The notes under the pieces are model-generated. The model had not been told where the DNA came from. It did no database searches and worked only from the letters and a program-made list of their open reading frames with translations. 64,000 nt of DNA from CAVVYV01 sp963752585 (GTDB taxonomy: Bacteria; Actinomycetota; Thermoleophilia; Solirubrobacterales; 70-9). Both the position numbers and the translations under genes were made by a program. Every line of letters begins with the position of its first letter. Position 1 is the first letter of the stretch. Shown piece after piece: positions 48,411 through 58,800 of the stretch. Where the stretch lies: NCBI GenBank assembly GCA_963752585.1, contig CAVVYV010000008.1:682001-746000 (forward strand), read 5' to 3'.

Positions 48411-49268
48411 CTAGCCCGCCACGGTGGTGGTCCCCTCCAGCACCTCCGCCGGGGGCTCGGTCCCCGGGAAGTACTGCTCGTAGAGGTCCGCGAGCGTGCC
48501 GTCGTCCTTGAGCTCCTGGAGCGCTCCGTTGACGGCCTCGCGCAGGGCGTCGTTGTCAGGGGCGAACGGGAGCCCGTAGAGCTCGCTGGTGACGATCTCC
48601 TGGGCGATCTGGATGTCGCCACCGGCCGTTGACTCGGTTGCGTCCACCGCGACCGGCTGGTCGATGATCACCGCGTCGACCTGGCCGTTGCGGAGCGCGG
48701 TGATCGCGTCGGGTCCCTCGGGGAACCCGCGAACCTGGGAGGCGGGGGTCTCGTCGTTCGCGTAGTCCTCGCCGGTGGTTCCGTCCTGCGCCCCCACGGT
48801 CGTGCCGGCGAGGTCGTCCACGGTGGTGATCTCGGTGTCATCGGCCGCCACGATCAGGGACTGATTGGCCTGGTAGTAGGGGTCCGAGAAGTCGACGGTC
48901 TGCGTCCGCTCCGGCGTGATCGTCGACGCGGCCACCGCCATGTCGAACTTGCCCTGGGCGGTGTCGCGGAAGATCGTGTCGAACGAGGTGTCCTGGTAGG
49001 TCACGTCGAGGCCGAGGTTCTCGGCGATCGCGTTTACGACCTCGATGTCGTAGCCGGTGATGTCGGGGGGCTTGCCGATCTCGAACGGCGGGAACGGCGT
49101 GTCGGTTCCGACCAGGAGTTGGCCCTCCTGGATCAGACCGAGGTCCGCGCTCGCGGCCGTCGTGTCGCCGCCGTCATCGTCATCGTCATCGCCGCATCCA
49201 GCGACGAACGCGCCGCCGGCGAGCAGCGCGATCGCCGCCAGCAGCACGGGAATTCGCGGTCTCATCAT
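48411..49268 (-). CDS. polar amino-acid ABC transporter substrate-binding lipoprotein
   Basis: A 285-residue lipoprotein from ATG 49268 (GGGGAG upstream). The lipobox ends in FVAGC, followed by an Asp run. The family-3 solute-binding domain is clear: GTDTPFPPFEIGKPPDITGYDIEVVNAIAENLG is its first strand-loop region. FDMAVAASTITPERTQTVDFSDPYY is the ligand signature. It binds a polar amino acid, perhaps glutamine or cystine, for the fused transporter downstream. Confidence 0.9.
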   Translation of the reverse strand: MMRPRIPVLLAAIALLAGGAFVAGCGDDDDDDGGDTTAASADLGLIQEGQLLVGTDTPFPPFEIGKPPDITGYDIEVVNAIAENLGLDVTYQDTSFDTIFRDTAQGKFDMAVAASTITPERTQTVDFSDPYYQANQSLIVAADDTEITTVDDLAGTTVGAQDGTTGEDYANDETPASQVRGFPEGPDAITALRNGQVDAVIIDQPVAVDATESTAGGDIQIAQEIVTSELYGLPFAPDNDALREAVNGALQELKDDGTLADLYEQYFPGTEPPAEVLEGTTTVAG

Positions 49269-49417
49269 CAAGTTCGACTCCCCTGGTTGGGTGGTAAGTG
49301 GTCTTAGGCACGATATCCCGCCAACGGCGGGCTTGCGTGCGTCAGGCGCCCATTCCGGTACAAGGCTGACCGGCGCAGATTCCGCGCGCAGCACTACACT
49401 TTTTGAAGTTGGAGACG

Positions 49418-50386
49418 ATGCTTGAAGAACCGCTCCTAAATCGTCCCTGCGGCGGGCACTTCGAGAACGTGCTCGAGGCGATCGGCAACACGCCGCTCGT
49501 CGAGTTGCCGCGCCTTTCTCCAAAGCCCGGGGTCCGGATCTGGGCGAAGCTCGAGGGCCGCAACCCGACCGGCTCGGTCAAGGACCGGGTCGCCAAGTTC
49601 ATGATCGAGGACGCCGAGGAGAAGGGCGCGATCGAGCCCGGCCAGACGATCCTCGAGCCGACCTCGGGCAACACCGGGATCTCGCTGGGGATGATCTGCT
49701 CGCGCAAGGGCTATCCGCTGAAGGTGGTGATGCCCGACAACGTCACCGAGGAGCGGATCCAGCTGCTGCGGATGTACGGAGCCGAGATCATCTCCTCCGA
49801 GGGGGCGAAGGGCTCCAACGGCTCGGTCGAGCTCGCCTTGGAGCTGGCCCAGGGCGACGCCTCCTACTACATGCCCTACCAGTACGGCAACGAGGCGAAT
49901 CCGCGCGCCCACTACGAGGGGACGGCGCCGGAGATCCTCGACGAGCTGAGCGAGGTCGCCGCCTTCGTCGGCGGCCTCGGCACCGGCGGCACCCTGATGG
50001 GCAACGGCCGCCGGCTGAAGGAGGCGAACCCGGAGACGAAGATCGTCGCCGCCGAGCCGCCGCAGGGCGAAATAGTCACGGGCCTGCGCTCGCTCGACGA
50101 CGGCTTCATCCCGCCGATCATCGACCTCTCCATTCTCGACCGGAAGATCCTGGTCTCGAACCGCGACTCGATCGTCTGGACCCAGAAGCTCCTCCACGAG
50201 GAGGGCCTGTTCGCCGGGGTCTCGGCCGGAGCGATCGCCTACGTCGCCGACCGGATCGCCGGCGAGCTCGACGAGGGCAACGTCGTCTTCCTCGTCCCCG
50301 ACGACGGCTGGAAGTACCTCTCCTCCGGCGTCTACACGCGGCCGGTCGAGGAGCTCGAGAAGATCGACTCCACCGTCTGGTGGTAG
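49418..50386 (+). CDS. cysM: cysteine synthase, CysM type
   Basis: A 322-residue PLP enzyme from ATG 49418 with GGAG upstream. The PLP lysine is in PTGSVKDRVAKFM, the phosphate loop is GTGGTLMG, and the substrate loop is TSGNTGISLG. The CysM-specific text PYQYGNEANPRAHYEGTAPEI and the C-terminal SGVYTRPVEELEKIDSTVWW resemble mycobacterial CysM. That enzyme uses O-phosphoserine with the thiocarboxylated carrier CysO. The carrier, its activating enzyme and a JAMM protease are all in this window. Confidence 0.9.
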   Translation: MLEEPLLNRPCGGHFENVLEAIGNTPLVELPRLSPKPGVRIWAKLEGRNPTGSVKDRVAKFMIEDAEEKGAIEPGQTILEPTSGNTGISLGMICSRKGYPLKVVMPDNVTEERIQLLRMYGAEIISSEGAKGSNGSVELALELAQGDASYYMPYQYGNEANPRAHYEGTAPEILDELSEVAAFVGGLGTGGTLMGNGRRLKEANPETKIVAAEPPQGEIVTGLRSLDDGFIPPIIDLSILDRKILVSNRDSIVWTQKLLHEEGLFAGVSAGAIAYVADRIAGELDEGNVVFLVPDDGWKYLSSGVYTRPVEELEKIDSTVWW

Positions 50387-50407
50387 CCGAGCCGAGGTCA
50401 CCGGGGG

Positions 50408-50780
50408 ATGTCAGTTCGCACCGAGGGCCTGGACCACGTCGCGATCGCGGTCTCCGATCTCGACCGCGCCGAGGAGTTCTACCGTGAGGTCCTCGGGCTC
50501 GAGCGGGTCCACGAGGAGTGGGATCCGCCGCGGGTGCTCGCCTCCGGCGGCAGCGGGATGGCCCTGTTCCCGGCCGGCATCGCACGACGACGACGTGGTC
50601 GGCGCCCCAGGCATCCTCCACTTCGCCTTCCGGGTGGACCGCGCGGCGTTCGAGGCGGCGCAGTCCGAGCTCGCCGAGCGCGGGATCGACTTCCGGTTCT
50701 CGGATCACGGGGCCGCCCATTCGGTCTACTTCAGCGACCCGGACGGCCACCAGCTCGAGCTGACCACCTACGAGGTCTAG
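50408..50780 (+). CDS. VOC-family (glyoxalase-like) protein, one frameshift
   Basis: About 124 residues forming two beta-alpha-beta-beta-beta modules: LDHVAIAVSDLDRAEEFYREVLGLE, then ILHFAFRVDRAAFEAAQSELAERGI and YFSDPDGHQLELTTYE. Metal ligands would be His in DHVAI, His in LHFAF and Glu in QLELT. The shift is near 50583. It starts 22 bp after cysM. The substrate is unknown. Confidence 0.8.
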
Positions 50781-50789
50781 CCGATCAAT

Positions 50790-51622
50790 ATGGCCGAGAA
50801 GGAGCTCAGGGCAGGCGCCGCCAGCGGAGGCGGTGAGCAGGGTCGCCGAGCGGGTCACGCGAGCTGGCGTCCGGCTACGAGCCGCCGGACTTCGCCGAGG
50901 TGCCGAACCCCGACGCCGCCCTCTTCCTGACCGCGATCGACCACCGGACCGGCTTCGAGGAGAGCCACGAGGTCGACGGCGCCGGCCCCTACGAGGGCAG
51001 CGCCCTGCTCTGGGCGCTCGGCCTCCGCGCCGAGCGTCGGGCGCCGGGGGCGCTCACCGCCCGCTCGCTGCTCGGGTGTCGACCCGGCGGCGATCGCCGC
51101 CGTCTTCCGGATCGGCGGCGAGTCGCTCGCCGACCCGGAGCGCCGCGCCCAGCTCTGGGACGACCTGGCGCGGGGCCTGATCGAGAACTACCAGGGTGAG
51201 GCGACCGCCCTGATCGACGCGACCGGAGGGCGGCTCGGCGGGCGAAGCGGCGCGCTCAGGCACCTGGGCGGCTTCAAGGCCTTCTCCGACCCCCTTCAGA
51301 AGAAGAGCTTCCTCGTCTGCAAGATCTGGGAGCGGCGCGGCTGGCTCGACGGTGGCGGACCCGGAGAACTGGGAGGTCTCGGCCGACAACGTGCTGATGC
51401 GGCTCGCCCTGCGCTCCGGGCTGGTCGGGGAGGGGGAGGTGGAGGAGGTGAGGGCCGCGACCCGCGCCGCCTTCAAGGCGGTCGCCGATCGAGGCCGGGA
51501 TCTCGCCTCCGGTGCTCGACGACCTCCTCTGGGAGCGGGGCCGCGAGGACTCCGACCTGCTCGGGCGCGAGGGCGGCGATCTGAGCGAGCCGCCGCGCGC
51601 CGCGGACGCCGACTTCTATTGA
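50790..51622 (+). CDS. uncharacterised protein resembling the queuosine-salvage (QNG1/DUF2419) fold (frameshifts)
   Basis: About 277 residues after joining frames near 50845, 50862, 51077, 51350 and 51505. Readable parts are ALFLTAIDHRTGFEESHEV, GALRHLGGFKAFSDPLQKKS, VSADNVLMRLALRSGLV and PVLDDLLWERGRED. The order of a Phe-rich F-x-DP-x-KK segment, an AD-x3-MR segment and a late Leu-Asp-x-Leu-Trp segment resembles the DNA-glycosylase-like queuosine nucleoside hydrolases. The match is by eye and weak. It lies between a VOC gene and the JAMM protease gene. Confidence 0.45.
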
Positions 51623-51639
51623 GTCAGACTCCCTCGTCG

Positions 51640-52077
51640 ATGCGAATCCCCCGCGCCATCTTCGACGAGCTGCTCGCCCACGCCCGCGAGGAGGCGCCGA
51701 ACGAGGCCTGCGGGCTGATCGGCGGCAACGATGGCCGCGCCGAGACCGTCTACCGGGCGCGGAACGCCGAGGCGAGCCCGCTCCGCTACAACCTCGATCC
51801 CAAGGACCAGTTCCGGATCATGAGCGAGATCGAGGAGCGCGGGGAGGAGCTCGCCGCGATCTACCACTCCCACACGGCGAGCCCGGCCTACCCGTCGCAG
51901 ACCGACATCAACCTGGCGCTGATGGACCGCCGGGAGGACGGCGAGGTGGTCGGCCAGGAGCCCCTGTTCCCCGGCGTCGTCTACCTGATCGCCTCGCTGG
52001 CGGAGGGCGAGGCGCCCCTTCGCGGCTTCCGGATCGACGGGGACGGCGTCACCGAAGTCGAGCTCACGGTCGAGTGA
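51640..52077 (+). CDS. mec: JAMM/M67 metalloprotease, Mec-like
   Basis: A 145-residue single JAMM domain. The catalytic Glu is in PNEACGLIGG and the zinc motif H-x-H-x7-S-x2-D is HSHTASPAYPSQTD. In mycobacteria the equivalent Mec releases cysteine from the CysO-cysteine adduct. Related proteases trim extra residues behind the GG of carriers. Both jobs fit here because the carrier at 44496 ends GGSHA. GTGA at the end couples it to the next gene. Confidence 0.9.
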   Translation: MRIPRAIFDELLAHAREEAPNEACGLIGGNDGRAETVYRARNAEASPLRYNLDPKDQFRIMSEIEERGEELAAIYHSHTASPAYPSQTDINLALMDRREDGEVVGQEPLFPGVVYLIASLAEGEAPLRGFRIDGDGVTEVELTVE

Positions 52078-52588
52078 GCGACGAAGGGGGGACACCGCTC
52101 ACCTGCCCGCGCTGCGCGCTCGCCCACTCGGTCGACGAGCGCTTCTGCCGCAACTGCGGGATGCCGCTGGTCTATGCCGGCACCCGCGAGGAGGAGCCGA
52201 TCACCGACGCCCACGAGAGGGCGCGGAAGATCCGCCCCCAGTACGCGCGCGGTGACCTCGTCAGGGTCACCGGCGGCCGCAACCTGGCCGACTCCGAGTT
52301 GATCCAGGGCATCCTCCTCGACCAGGGGATCCCGTCGGTGCTGCGGCGCACGCGCGGCTTCGACGTCCCCGACTTCCTCGCCGCCGGCCCCCGCGACGTC
52401 CTCGTCCCCGAGTCGGGCTACGAGGCGGCCCGGGAGCTGCTCGGCGGCGCCGACCTGCTCACCGCGGAGGCCGAGCCCGGCGTCGCTGCCCGGGATCGGG
52501 TCCCCGGGGCGGCTAGCGGCGTGGCTCCTGGCGGCGGTCCTCTTCGCCGGAGCCCTGGTCTGTCTTCCTCTACCAGGCGACGGGGTAG
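52074..52588 (+). CDS. zinc-ribbon / DUF2007-like protein with C-terminal membrane helix (frameshifts)
   Basis: About 170 residues. The N-terminal zinc ribbon is CPRCALAHSVDERFCRNCG. The central ferredoxin-like DUF2007 domain shows NLADSELIQGILLDQGIPSVL and DVLVPESGYEAARELL. The C-terminus, in corrected frames after about 52495 and 52561, gives a hydrophobic helix (AAWLLAAVLFAGALV) ending VFLYQATG. Its start overlaps the JAMM gene stop. The role is unknown; DUF2007 is described as a putative signal-transducing domain. Confidence 0.6.
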
Positions 52589-53473
52589 GTCCCCGTTGTC
52601 GAACCACTCCGACGGGGTCCCGAGGTCGAGCTCGGGAGGGGTCGGCAGGTCCAGCTCCTCGCGCACCCGTCGCGGCGAGGTGCGGTTGAGCGCCTCGCTC
52701 AGCGAGGGCGCGTCGATGCGCTCGGACTGCCGGTAGACGATCTCGTCGAGCTGCTCGCGCCAGGCGCGCTCGATCTTGCCCAGCGGCGCCTCGAACGCGA
52801 GGGCAAGGTTGCTCTCGGGCCCCTCGCGGCGCAGCCTCGCGACCAGCATCGCGCACGCGTCGGCGCCCGCGTGCCGGTCGAGCAGGTCGAAGATCGTCCC
52901 GCCCAGGATCACGGCGTCCCGCCGGGTCGGCGGGAACCGCGGGCGCTCGCCCTCGCGCAGCCGGGTGATCACCGCGGCGCGGAAGAGCGAGGTCTGCCCG
53001 GTGAAGTACTGCGCCGCTCCCTCGATCAGCCAGGCCCAGCGGAGGTAGGTGAGAAACCGCCGCGGCGTCCACATCGGGGGCAGCCGGTCGTTGTTCGCGG
53101 CCAGCACCAGGTGGCAGTACATCCGCTCGGCGGTCCCGCGGAGGGCGGTGAGAGAGTCCTCGCCGGCCGCGCGGCGCTCGGTCCAGTAGTCGTTGAGGAC
53201 GTGGATCTCGCCGGCCATCGGCCAGCCGGCGAGGTAGCGGCGCCCGGCCGGGGCGGCGGACCAGCGCACCGCGGGCAGCAGCGGGTGGGCGGCCGAGAGC
53301 CAGGCGGGGTTGTCGTGGATCACCACGGTGACGTCGCCGGGCGCCTCGGGGAATCGCTCCTCCAGGCGCAGGCGCAGGTCCTCGAGGCGATCGAGGATTC
53401 GCTGCGCGCAGCCGGTGTCGGCGTCGTCGTGGCGCGCGGTGAAGCTGAGGGAATCGGTCTCGACCCAGGCCAT
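52513..53473 (-). CDS. peptidase-MA-like protein lacking the HExxH motif
   Basis: About 320 residues from ATG 53473. The pattern WLIEGAAQYFTGQTS resembles the Glu-zinc-ligand helix of gluzincin peptidases, and MYCHLVLAANN stands where HExxH would be. The Glu and second His are missing, so catalysis is doubtful. The frame continues to 52418, but a one-base shift near 52560 gives the stop at 52513, which avoids most of the overlap with the convergent gene. No signal peptide is seen. Confidence 0.5.
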
Positions 53474-53529
53474 GTTGTTAACGGGTTGCTCCTCGGCTTC
53501 GCCTGCGGAGCACCCTCGCGCTCACGAGG

Positions 53530-54470
53530 CTACTCCCGGGCTCGGGCGCGCTCGAGCTCCAGCTCGGTGCTCACGCCCAGCGACGCCAGCGCGTCGTGGG
53601 CCTCGTCGAGGCTGGCGGCGGGGGCGACCGCGTGGGCGAGCGGAGCGCACGGACTCGACCGCCTTCCGGGGATCGAAGAAGAAGGTGAGCGCCCCGAGCG
53701 GGGTGAGCTCGACCGTCCGCCTGCCGCTGCGGATCGTCGCCGTGCCGCGCTCGCCGCGGGCGCAGCGGACCGCCTGCAGGCTCGCCTCGGTCGGGACGGT
53801 GGCGGCCGCCGCCTCGACCAGCTCGCAGGCGCTCGGGGTGAGGGCCCAGGCGCCGAGCAGGGCGCCCGCCGTCCCCAGGTCGTCGATCCGCTCGAGCACC
53901 TCCGCCAGGAGTGAGCTCGCCGTCGCAGCCCGGGCCGTAGACGGCGCGCGATCGCGGTCAGCTCCGGGTCGAGCTTGGTCGCGGCGGCGAGCATGATCGC
54001 GTCGCAGAGCGGGCTCGCCAGCCCCGGCTCGTCGCCGTGGGCGAGGACGTCGCCGCCGACGTCGATGAAGGCGACCGCGTCGCAGCCGAGCTCCCGCGCG
54101 GCCTCGCTGATCCCGCGGGCGGTCGCGCCCGGCCCGCCGGTGATGTCGAGGAGCAGGGTGGGCCTGCCGAGGTGCTCGGCCATCCGCGATTCGGCGAAGT
54201 GGACGCCGTCCGAGCTCGACCGTCTCGGCGCTCCGCCAGCACCGCCGCCGAGCCGAGCGGCCGGCCGCCCTCGATCTCGGCAAGCGATCGGGGGCCCGGC
54301 CGGGGGTCGATCGGCGAGCGCTCCCAGGCGACCCCGCCGAGGATCCATTCCGTGCCCAGATCCTCGACCAGCTCGGTGAGGGCGAGGGCGCCGACCACGT
54401 CGCCGCCGCCGCCCATTCCGATCAGGAGGGCGCGGTCGCTGTCTTTGAGGGAGTCGAGAACGGCCAGCCG
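53530..54470 (-). CDS. DUF1152-type protein (frameshifts)
   Basis: The N-terminus ALLIGMGGGGDVVGALALTEL is the signature glycine-rich start of DUF1152 proteins. Further readable parts are ILGGVAWERSPIDPRPGPRSL, TLLLDITGGPGATARGISEAA, VAFIDVGGDVLAHGDEPGLASPLCDA and TFFFDPRKAVES. Slips lie near 54215, 53935 and 53645. No ATG, GTG or TTG lies before the signature in frame except the internal ATG at 54416, so the start is uncertain. It directly follows the DUF1802 gene. Function is unknown. Confidence 0.7.
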
Positions 54471-54472
54471 AG

Positions 54473-55099
54473 CTACGCCGGGACCGGCTCGCCCTGGCAG
54501 AGGTCGCGAATCGTCCCCGCGGCGCGGTCGAACTCCTCGTCCGCCATCACCGGGGTGCCCTCGAAGGGCAGATCGCGATCGATCTCGACCCAGGAGCGGC
54601 AGCCGTGGTGCTCGTCCTTGACCCGGACGGTGACCGGGCGCGGGATCCTGTGGACCCGGAGGAGGAGCACGTGCAGCGGGTGGCGCCGCTTCCAGGCGAG
54701 GCGCTTCTGGGCGTAGTCCGAGGTCCAGATGTGGAATGGGGTGAGCGCCTCGACCACGCGGTGGTCCTCGGTGGTGAAGTGATCGGTGATCTCGGCCCAG
54801 GCGCGGATCCGCACCCGATCGGGCTGGGGGATGCCGCCGTCCTGGAGCAGCGCCCGCGGGGGCGGCTCCTCGTCGGGCCAGACGCCCTCCTCGAGCGCGC
54901 GCCGCAGCTCGGGGTGGTGCGATTCGCGCACCAGGTCGTTCCGCTGGTGGTCGAAGGTGGGGTAGAGGAAGAACTGGTCGTGCTCTACCTCGAAATGCTT
55001 GTTCTCCTCGCGGATCCCGCCCTTGCGCAGCGCGACGAGCTGTTCACCTTCGGCCAGTGCTCGCACGGTCACGGCCCACTCTTTGAAAGCGATCGGCAT
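54473..55099 (-). CDS. DUF1802 family protein
   Basis: A 208-residue protein from ATG 55099. DUF1802 features are clear: FKEWAVTVRALAEGEQLVALRKGGIREE, EVEHDQFFLYPTFDHQ and the central ALTPFHIWTSDYAQKRLAWKRR. These proteins are uncharacterised, and no catalytic residues are established. It is followed without gap by the DUF1152 gene, so the two are probably one operon. Confidence 0.8.
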   Translation of the reverse strand: MPIAFKEWAVTVRALAEGEQLVALRKGGIREENKHFEVEHDQFFLYPTFDHQRNDLVRESHHPELRRALEEGVWPDEEPPPRALLQDGGIPQPDRVRIRAWAEITDHFTTEDHRVVEALTPFHIWTSDYAQKRLAWKRRHPLHVLLLRVHRIPRPVTVRVKDEHHGCRSWVEIDRDLPFEGTPVMADEEFDRAAGTIRDLCQGEPVPA

Positions 55100-55277
55100 A
55101 CGTGTCAGGGGTAGTTCGCGGAGGCGGGGCGCTGATCGAGCACCGGAGCCTCCGCGAAGTGGGCAGTCTAGATGACGGGCTCCGGTTTGACAACCCTTGT
55201 GAGCAAATGTCACAAAGTTACGCCCTTAGCTGTAAGTACCGGAAACCGCATCAGAATGGGGCTGCTCCTCTGGCTGA

Positions 55278-56799
55278 TCAGCCAGTCGCCTGGCGCCCGA
55301 TTCGGCCCCAGCCGCCGCCCCCCGGGGTCTCGATCCGGAGGCGGTCGCCGGGGCGGAGGTCGCCCTCGGTCTTTCCGGGGATCGGCGCCGCCGTTCAGGG
55401 TGTCCCGTCCGCGCCGCCCGTCCTCGCCCCCGTCGCGCCCGCGTGGGGCGAGGCGGCGGCGCTCGGAGATCAGGGTGAAGTGCATCGGCGCCACGGCCTC
55501 GATCTCGCGGGCGATCCCGTCGCCGCCCCGGTGGAGGCCGGCACCGCCACTGCCGCGGAGGATCGACAGCTCGCGCACCCGCAGCGGGAACTCGGTCTCC
55601 AGCGCCTCGACCGGGGTGTTCAGGGTGTTCGACATCGCCACGTGGATCGCGCTCGGCCCGTCCGCGTCGGGGCAGGCGCCCTGTCCGCCGCAGATCGTCT
55701 CGTAGTAGGTGAAGCGGTCGTCCGCGAGCGTGAAGTTGTTCATCGTCCCCTGGCCCTGGGCGGGAACCGGCTTGAACGCGCCGAGGGCGTCGATCACCAG
55801 GTCGGCGACGCGGCTGGAGGTCTCGACGTTCCCCGCGGTGACCGCGGCGGGCGGGCGCGCGTTCAGCAGGCAGCCCTCGGGCGCGCGCACCTCGACCGGC
55901 CGCCAGGCGCCGGCGGAGGGCGGCGCCTCCGGATCGCAGACGACCCGGACGGCGTAGGAGCAGGCCGCCCAGGTGACCGAGATCGGGCAGTTGAGGTTGC
56001 CCTCCACCTGCGGGTCGGTTCCCTCGAAGTCGAGGGTCAGGGCCGATCGCCGCGGATGCTCGCCCGCACCCGCAGCACGATCTCCGTCCCATCCGCGGCC
56101 TCGAGGCGGTCCACCGCGTCGCCATCGCCGTCGGGCAGTGGCCGCGAGCGCGGCCCGGGTGCGGCGCTCGGCGTAGTCGAGGATCTCCGCCATCCCCGAT
56201 CGCAGCGGCTCGCGGCCGTGCCGCGCGCAGAGCTCGCGCAGGCGGGTGATCCCGGTCAGGTTGGCGGCCCGCTGCGCGCGGAAGTCGGCGAGGCGCTGGT
56301 CGGGGTCCCGCATCCGCTCGGCGAGGCCGCGCAACACCTCGTCATCGGCCCTGCGTCGGCGGGATCACCACGCCCTCCTGGTCCAGCCGGGTCGAGAAGG
56401 CCGGCATCCCGCCTGGGGTCTCGCCGCCGATGTCGGCGTGGTGGGCCCGGCTCGCCGCGAACCCGAGCAGCTCCTCCTCGACGAAGACCGGTGAGATCAG
56501 GGTGACGTCGGGGAGGTGGGTGCCGCCCCGGTAGGGGTCGTTGAGCACCCAGAGATCGCCCTCGGCCTGGGGCTCGTCGACGATCGCGGCGACCGCGGCG
56601 GGCATCGAGCCGAGGTGCACGGGTATGTGCTCGGCCTGCATGATCAGCTCCCCGGCCGGATCGAAGAGCGCGGTCGAGCAGTCGTGGCGCTCCTTGATGT
56701 TCGAGGAGTGCGCCGAGCGGATCAGGACGGCGCCCATCTCCTCGCAGCGCCGCCCGCAGGCCCGCCCGATCAGCACCTGGAGGGTGACGGGTCGATCAT
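55278..56799 (-). CDS. hyuB: hydantoinase B/oxoprolinase family protein (HyuB), frameshifts
   Basis: About 507 residues. The start ATG 56799 overlaps the hyuA stop (ATGA). After a slip near 56785 it reads VTLQVLIGRACGRRCEEMGAVLIRSAHSSNIKERHDCS, the family start given here as residues 4-41. Other parts are DPYRGGTHLPDVTL, FAASRAHHADIGG, EGNLNCPISVTWAACSYAVR and TPGGGGWG near the end. Further slips lie near 56345, 56120, 56070 and 55390. It is the partner of HyuA in ATP-dependent hydantoin or oxoproline hydrolysis. Confidence 0.85.
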
Positions 56800-58777
56800 C
56801 GGAGCGCCCTCGCATCGATCGTCCCCGACTCGTCCACCGACGCGGCCCACCCAGGGGGGAGGACCAGGGTCGCCTCGGGCAGCTCGAAAACGCACGGGCC
56901 CTCCGCCCGCAGGCCCGCCGCCGGCTCGCCGCGGAGAACGCTGGTCTCGAGCCACTCCCCGCCGAAGCGGGCCCGGCGCGATTCCTCGGCGATCCCATCT
57001 CCCTCGGCGGCGCGAGGGCGCGGCTCGGGGCCGGGCACCGCGGCCGCGACCCGAATCCCGACCAGCTCCAGCTCGCCGTCGGGGTCGCGGTAGCCGTAGC
57101 GCGCCTCGTGCTCGCGGGCGAAGGCCTCGGCCAGGGCCGAGATCTCCTCCTCAGGGGCCCCCGGGATCGGGAGCGAGAACGACTGCCCCCGGTAGCGGAG
57201 CTCGTAGACGACCTCGAGCTCCGCTCCGTCGAGGCCCTCGCGGGCGATGCCCGCGAGCTCCCGCACCTGATCCTCGAGCCGCTCGGCGGTCAGCTCCGGC
57301 CCGCTCAGGAGCACCGTTCGGGCCGTGTCCTGGCGGCGGCCGGCGGCGATCAGGCCGAGCGCCGAGAGCACCCCGCTCGCGCGCGGGCAGAGGATCCGCG
57401 AGATCTCCAGCTCGTCGGCGAGCGCCGCCGCATGCATCGGGCCCGCCCCCCCGAACGGGAGCAGGGCGAAGCGCCGCGGATCGATCCCGCGCTCCACCGT
57501 CATCACCCGCAAGCGCCCGGATCATCTCCTGGTTGGCGACCCGGATGATCCCCTCCGCCGCCTCGGTCGGCTCGAGGCTCGAGGGCCTTGGCGAGCGCGG
57601 CGACGCTTGCGGCGGCGGCCTCGGCGTCGAGGGCGACGCCGCCGGCGAGCGGTGAGTCGGGCGCCAGGTAGCCGAGCAGCAGGTTGGCGTCGGTGACCGT
57701 CGGCTCGGTGCCCCCGCGCCCGTAGCAGGCGGGGCCGGGGTCGGCGCCCGCGGACCGGGGGCCGACCCGGAGGGCGCCACCCTGGTCTCGCCAGCCGATC
57801 GAGCCGCCGCCGGCTCCGACCGTGTGGACGTCGACCATCGGCAGCTGGATCGGGCGGCCGTCGATCTCGCGGGAGTCGGTGCGCCGCACCTCGCCTCCCT
57901 CGACCACGCAGACGTCGCAGGAGGTCCCGCCCATGTCGAGGCCGAGCACGTCCTCGACCCCGGCGGTGCGGGCGAGGGATCCCGCCCCGACCGCGCCGCC
58001 GGCCGGGCCGGAGAGGACGCTCCACGCCCCCGAGCGGGCCGCCTCGGCGGCGGTCGCGGTGCCCCCCGAGGAGCGCATCACCTGCGGCTCGGGCACCCCG
58101 CGCTCGCGGCACGCCTCGGCGAGGCTGGCGAGGTAGCGGCCGAGAAGGGGGGAGAGGTAGGCGTCGATCACGGTGGTCGAGCAGCGCTCGTACTCCCGGA
58201 ACTGGGGAAGCACCTCGTGCGAGGCGGAGACGTGAAGGCCGGGAAGCGCCTCGCGGAGGGCGGCCGCGATCCGGGACTCGTGCCGGTGATCGGAGAACGA
58301 GAAGAGCAGGCAGATCGCCACCGATTCGGCGCCGGATCGCCCGACCTCTGCCACGAGTCGCTCGACCTCGGCCTCCTCCAGCTCCTCGACGACCCCGCCG
58401 GAGCTGATTCGCTCGGCGGCCTCGAAGCGAAGCTCGCGCTCGGCCAGGGCCGTGGGGCGGGGCGCGCAGGGGTGGTAGAGCCTGGGCCGGCTCTGGCGCC
58501 CGATCTCGAGCAGGTCGGCGAAGCCACGGGTTGCGATCAGCGCCGTGCGCGCGCCGCGCCCCTCGAGCAGGGCATTGGTGCCGACGGTCATCCCGTGGGT
58601 GAACCCCTCGATCGCGGAGGCGGAGGCGCCGGCACGCCCGAGCACCTCCTCGATCGACGCGATCACCGCCTGCGACTGGTCCTCGGGGGTGCTCGGGACC
58701 TTGGCGGTGTGGAGGCGCTCGCCATCGATCAGGGCGGCGTCGGTGAAGGTCCCGCCGACATCGACGCCGAGCAACAT
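56796..58777 (-). CDS. hyuA: hydantoinase A/oxoprolinase family protein (HyuA), frameshifts
   Basis: About 660 residues. The N-terminal ASKHA ATP-binding motif is GVDVGGTFTDAALIDG. Other family parts are FTHGMTVGTNALLEG, DMGGTSCDVCVV, GPACYGRGGTEPTVTDANLLLG and FGGAGPMHAAALADEL. Slips lie near 57580 and 57510. It hydrolyses ATP to open 5-oxoproline or hydantoin rings together with HyuB. ATG 58777 starts directly with the ATP motif. Confidence 0.88.
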
Positions 58778-58800
58778 TCCCCGAACCTACACAGGGTCGA

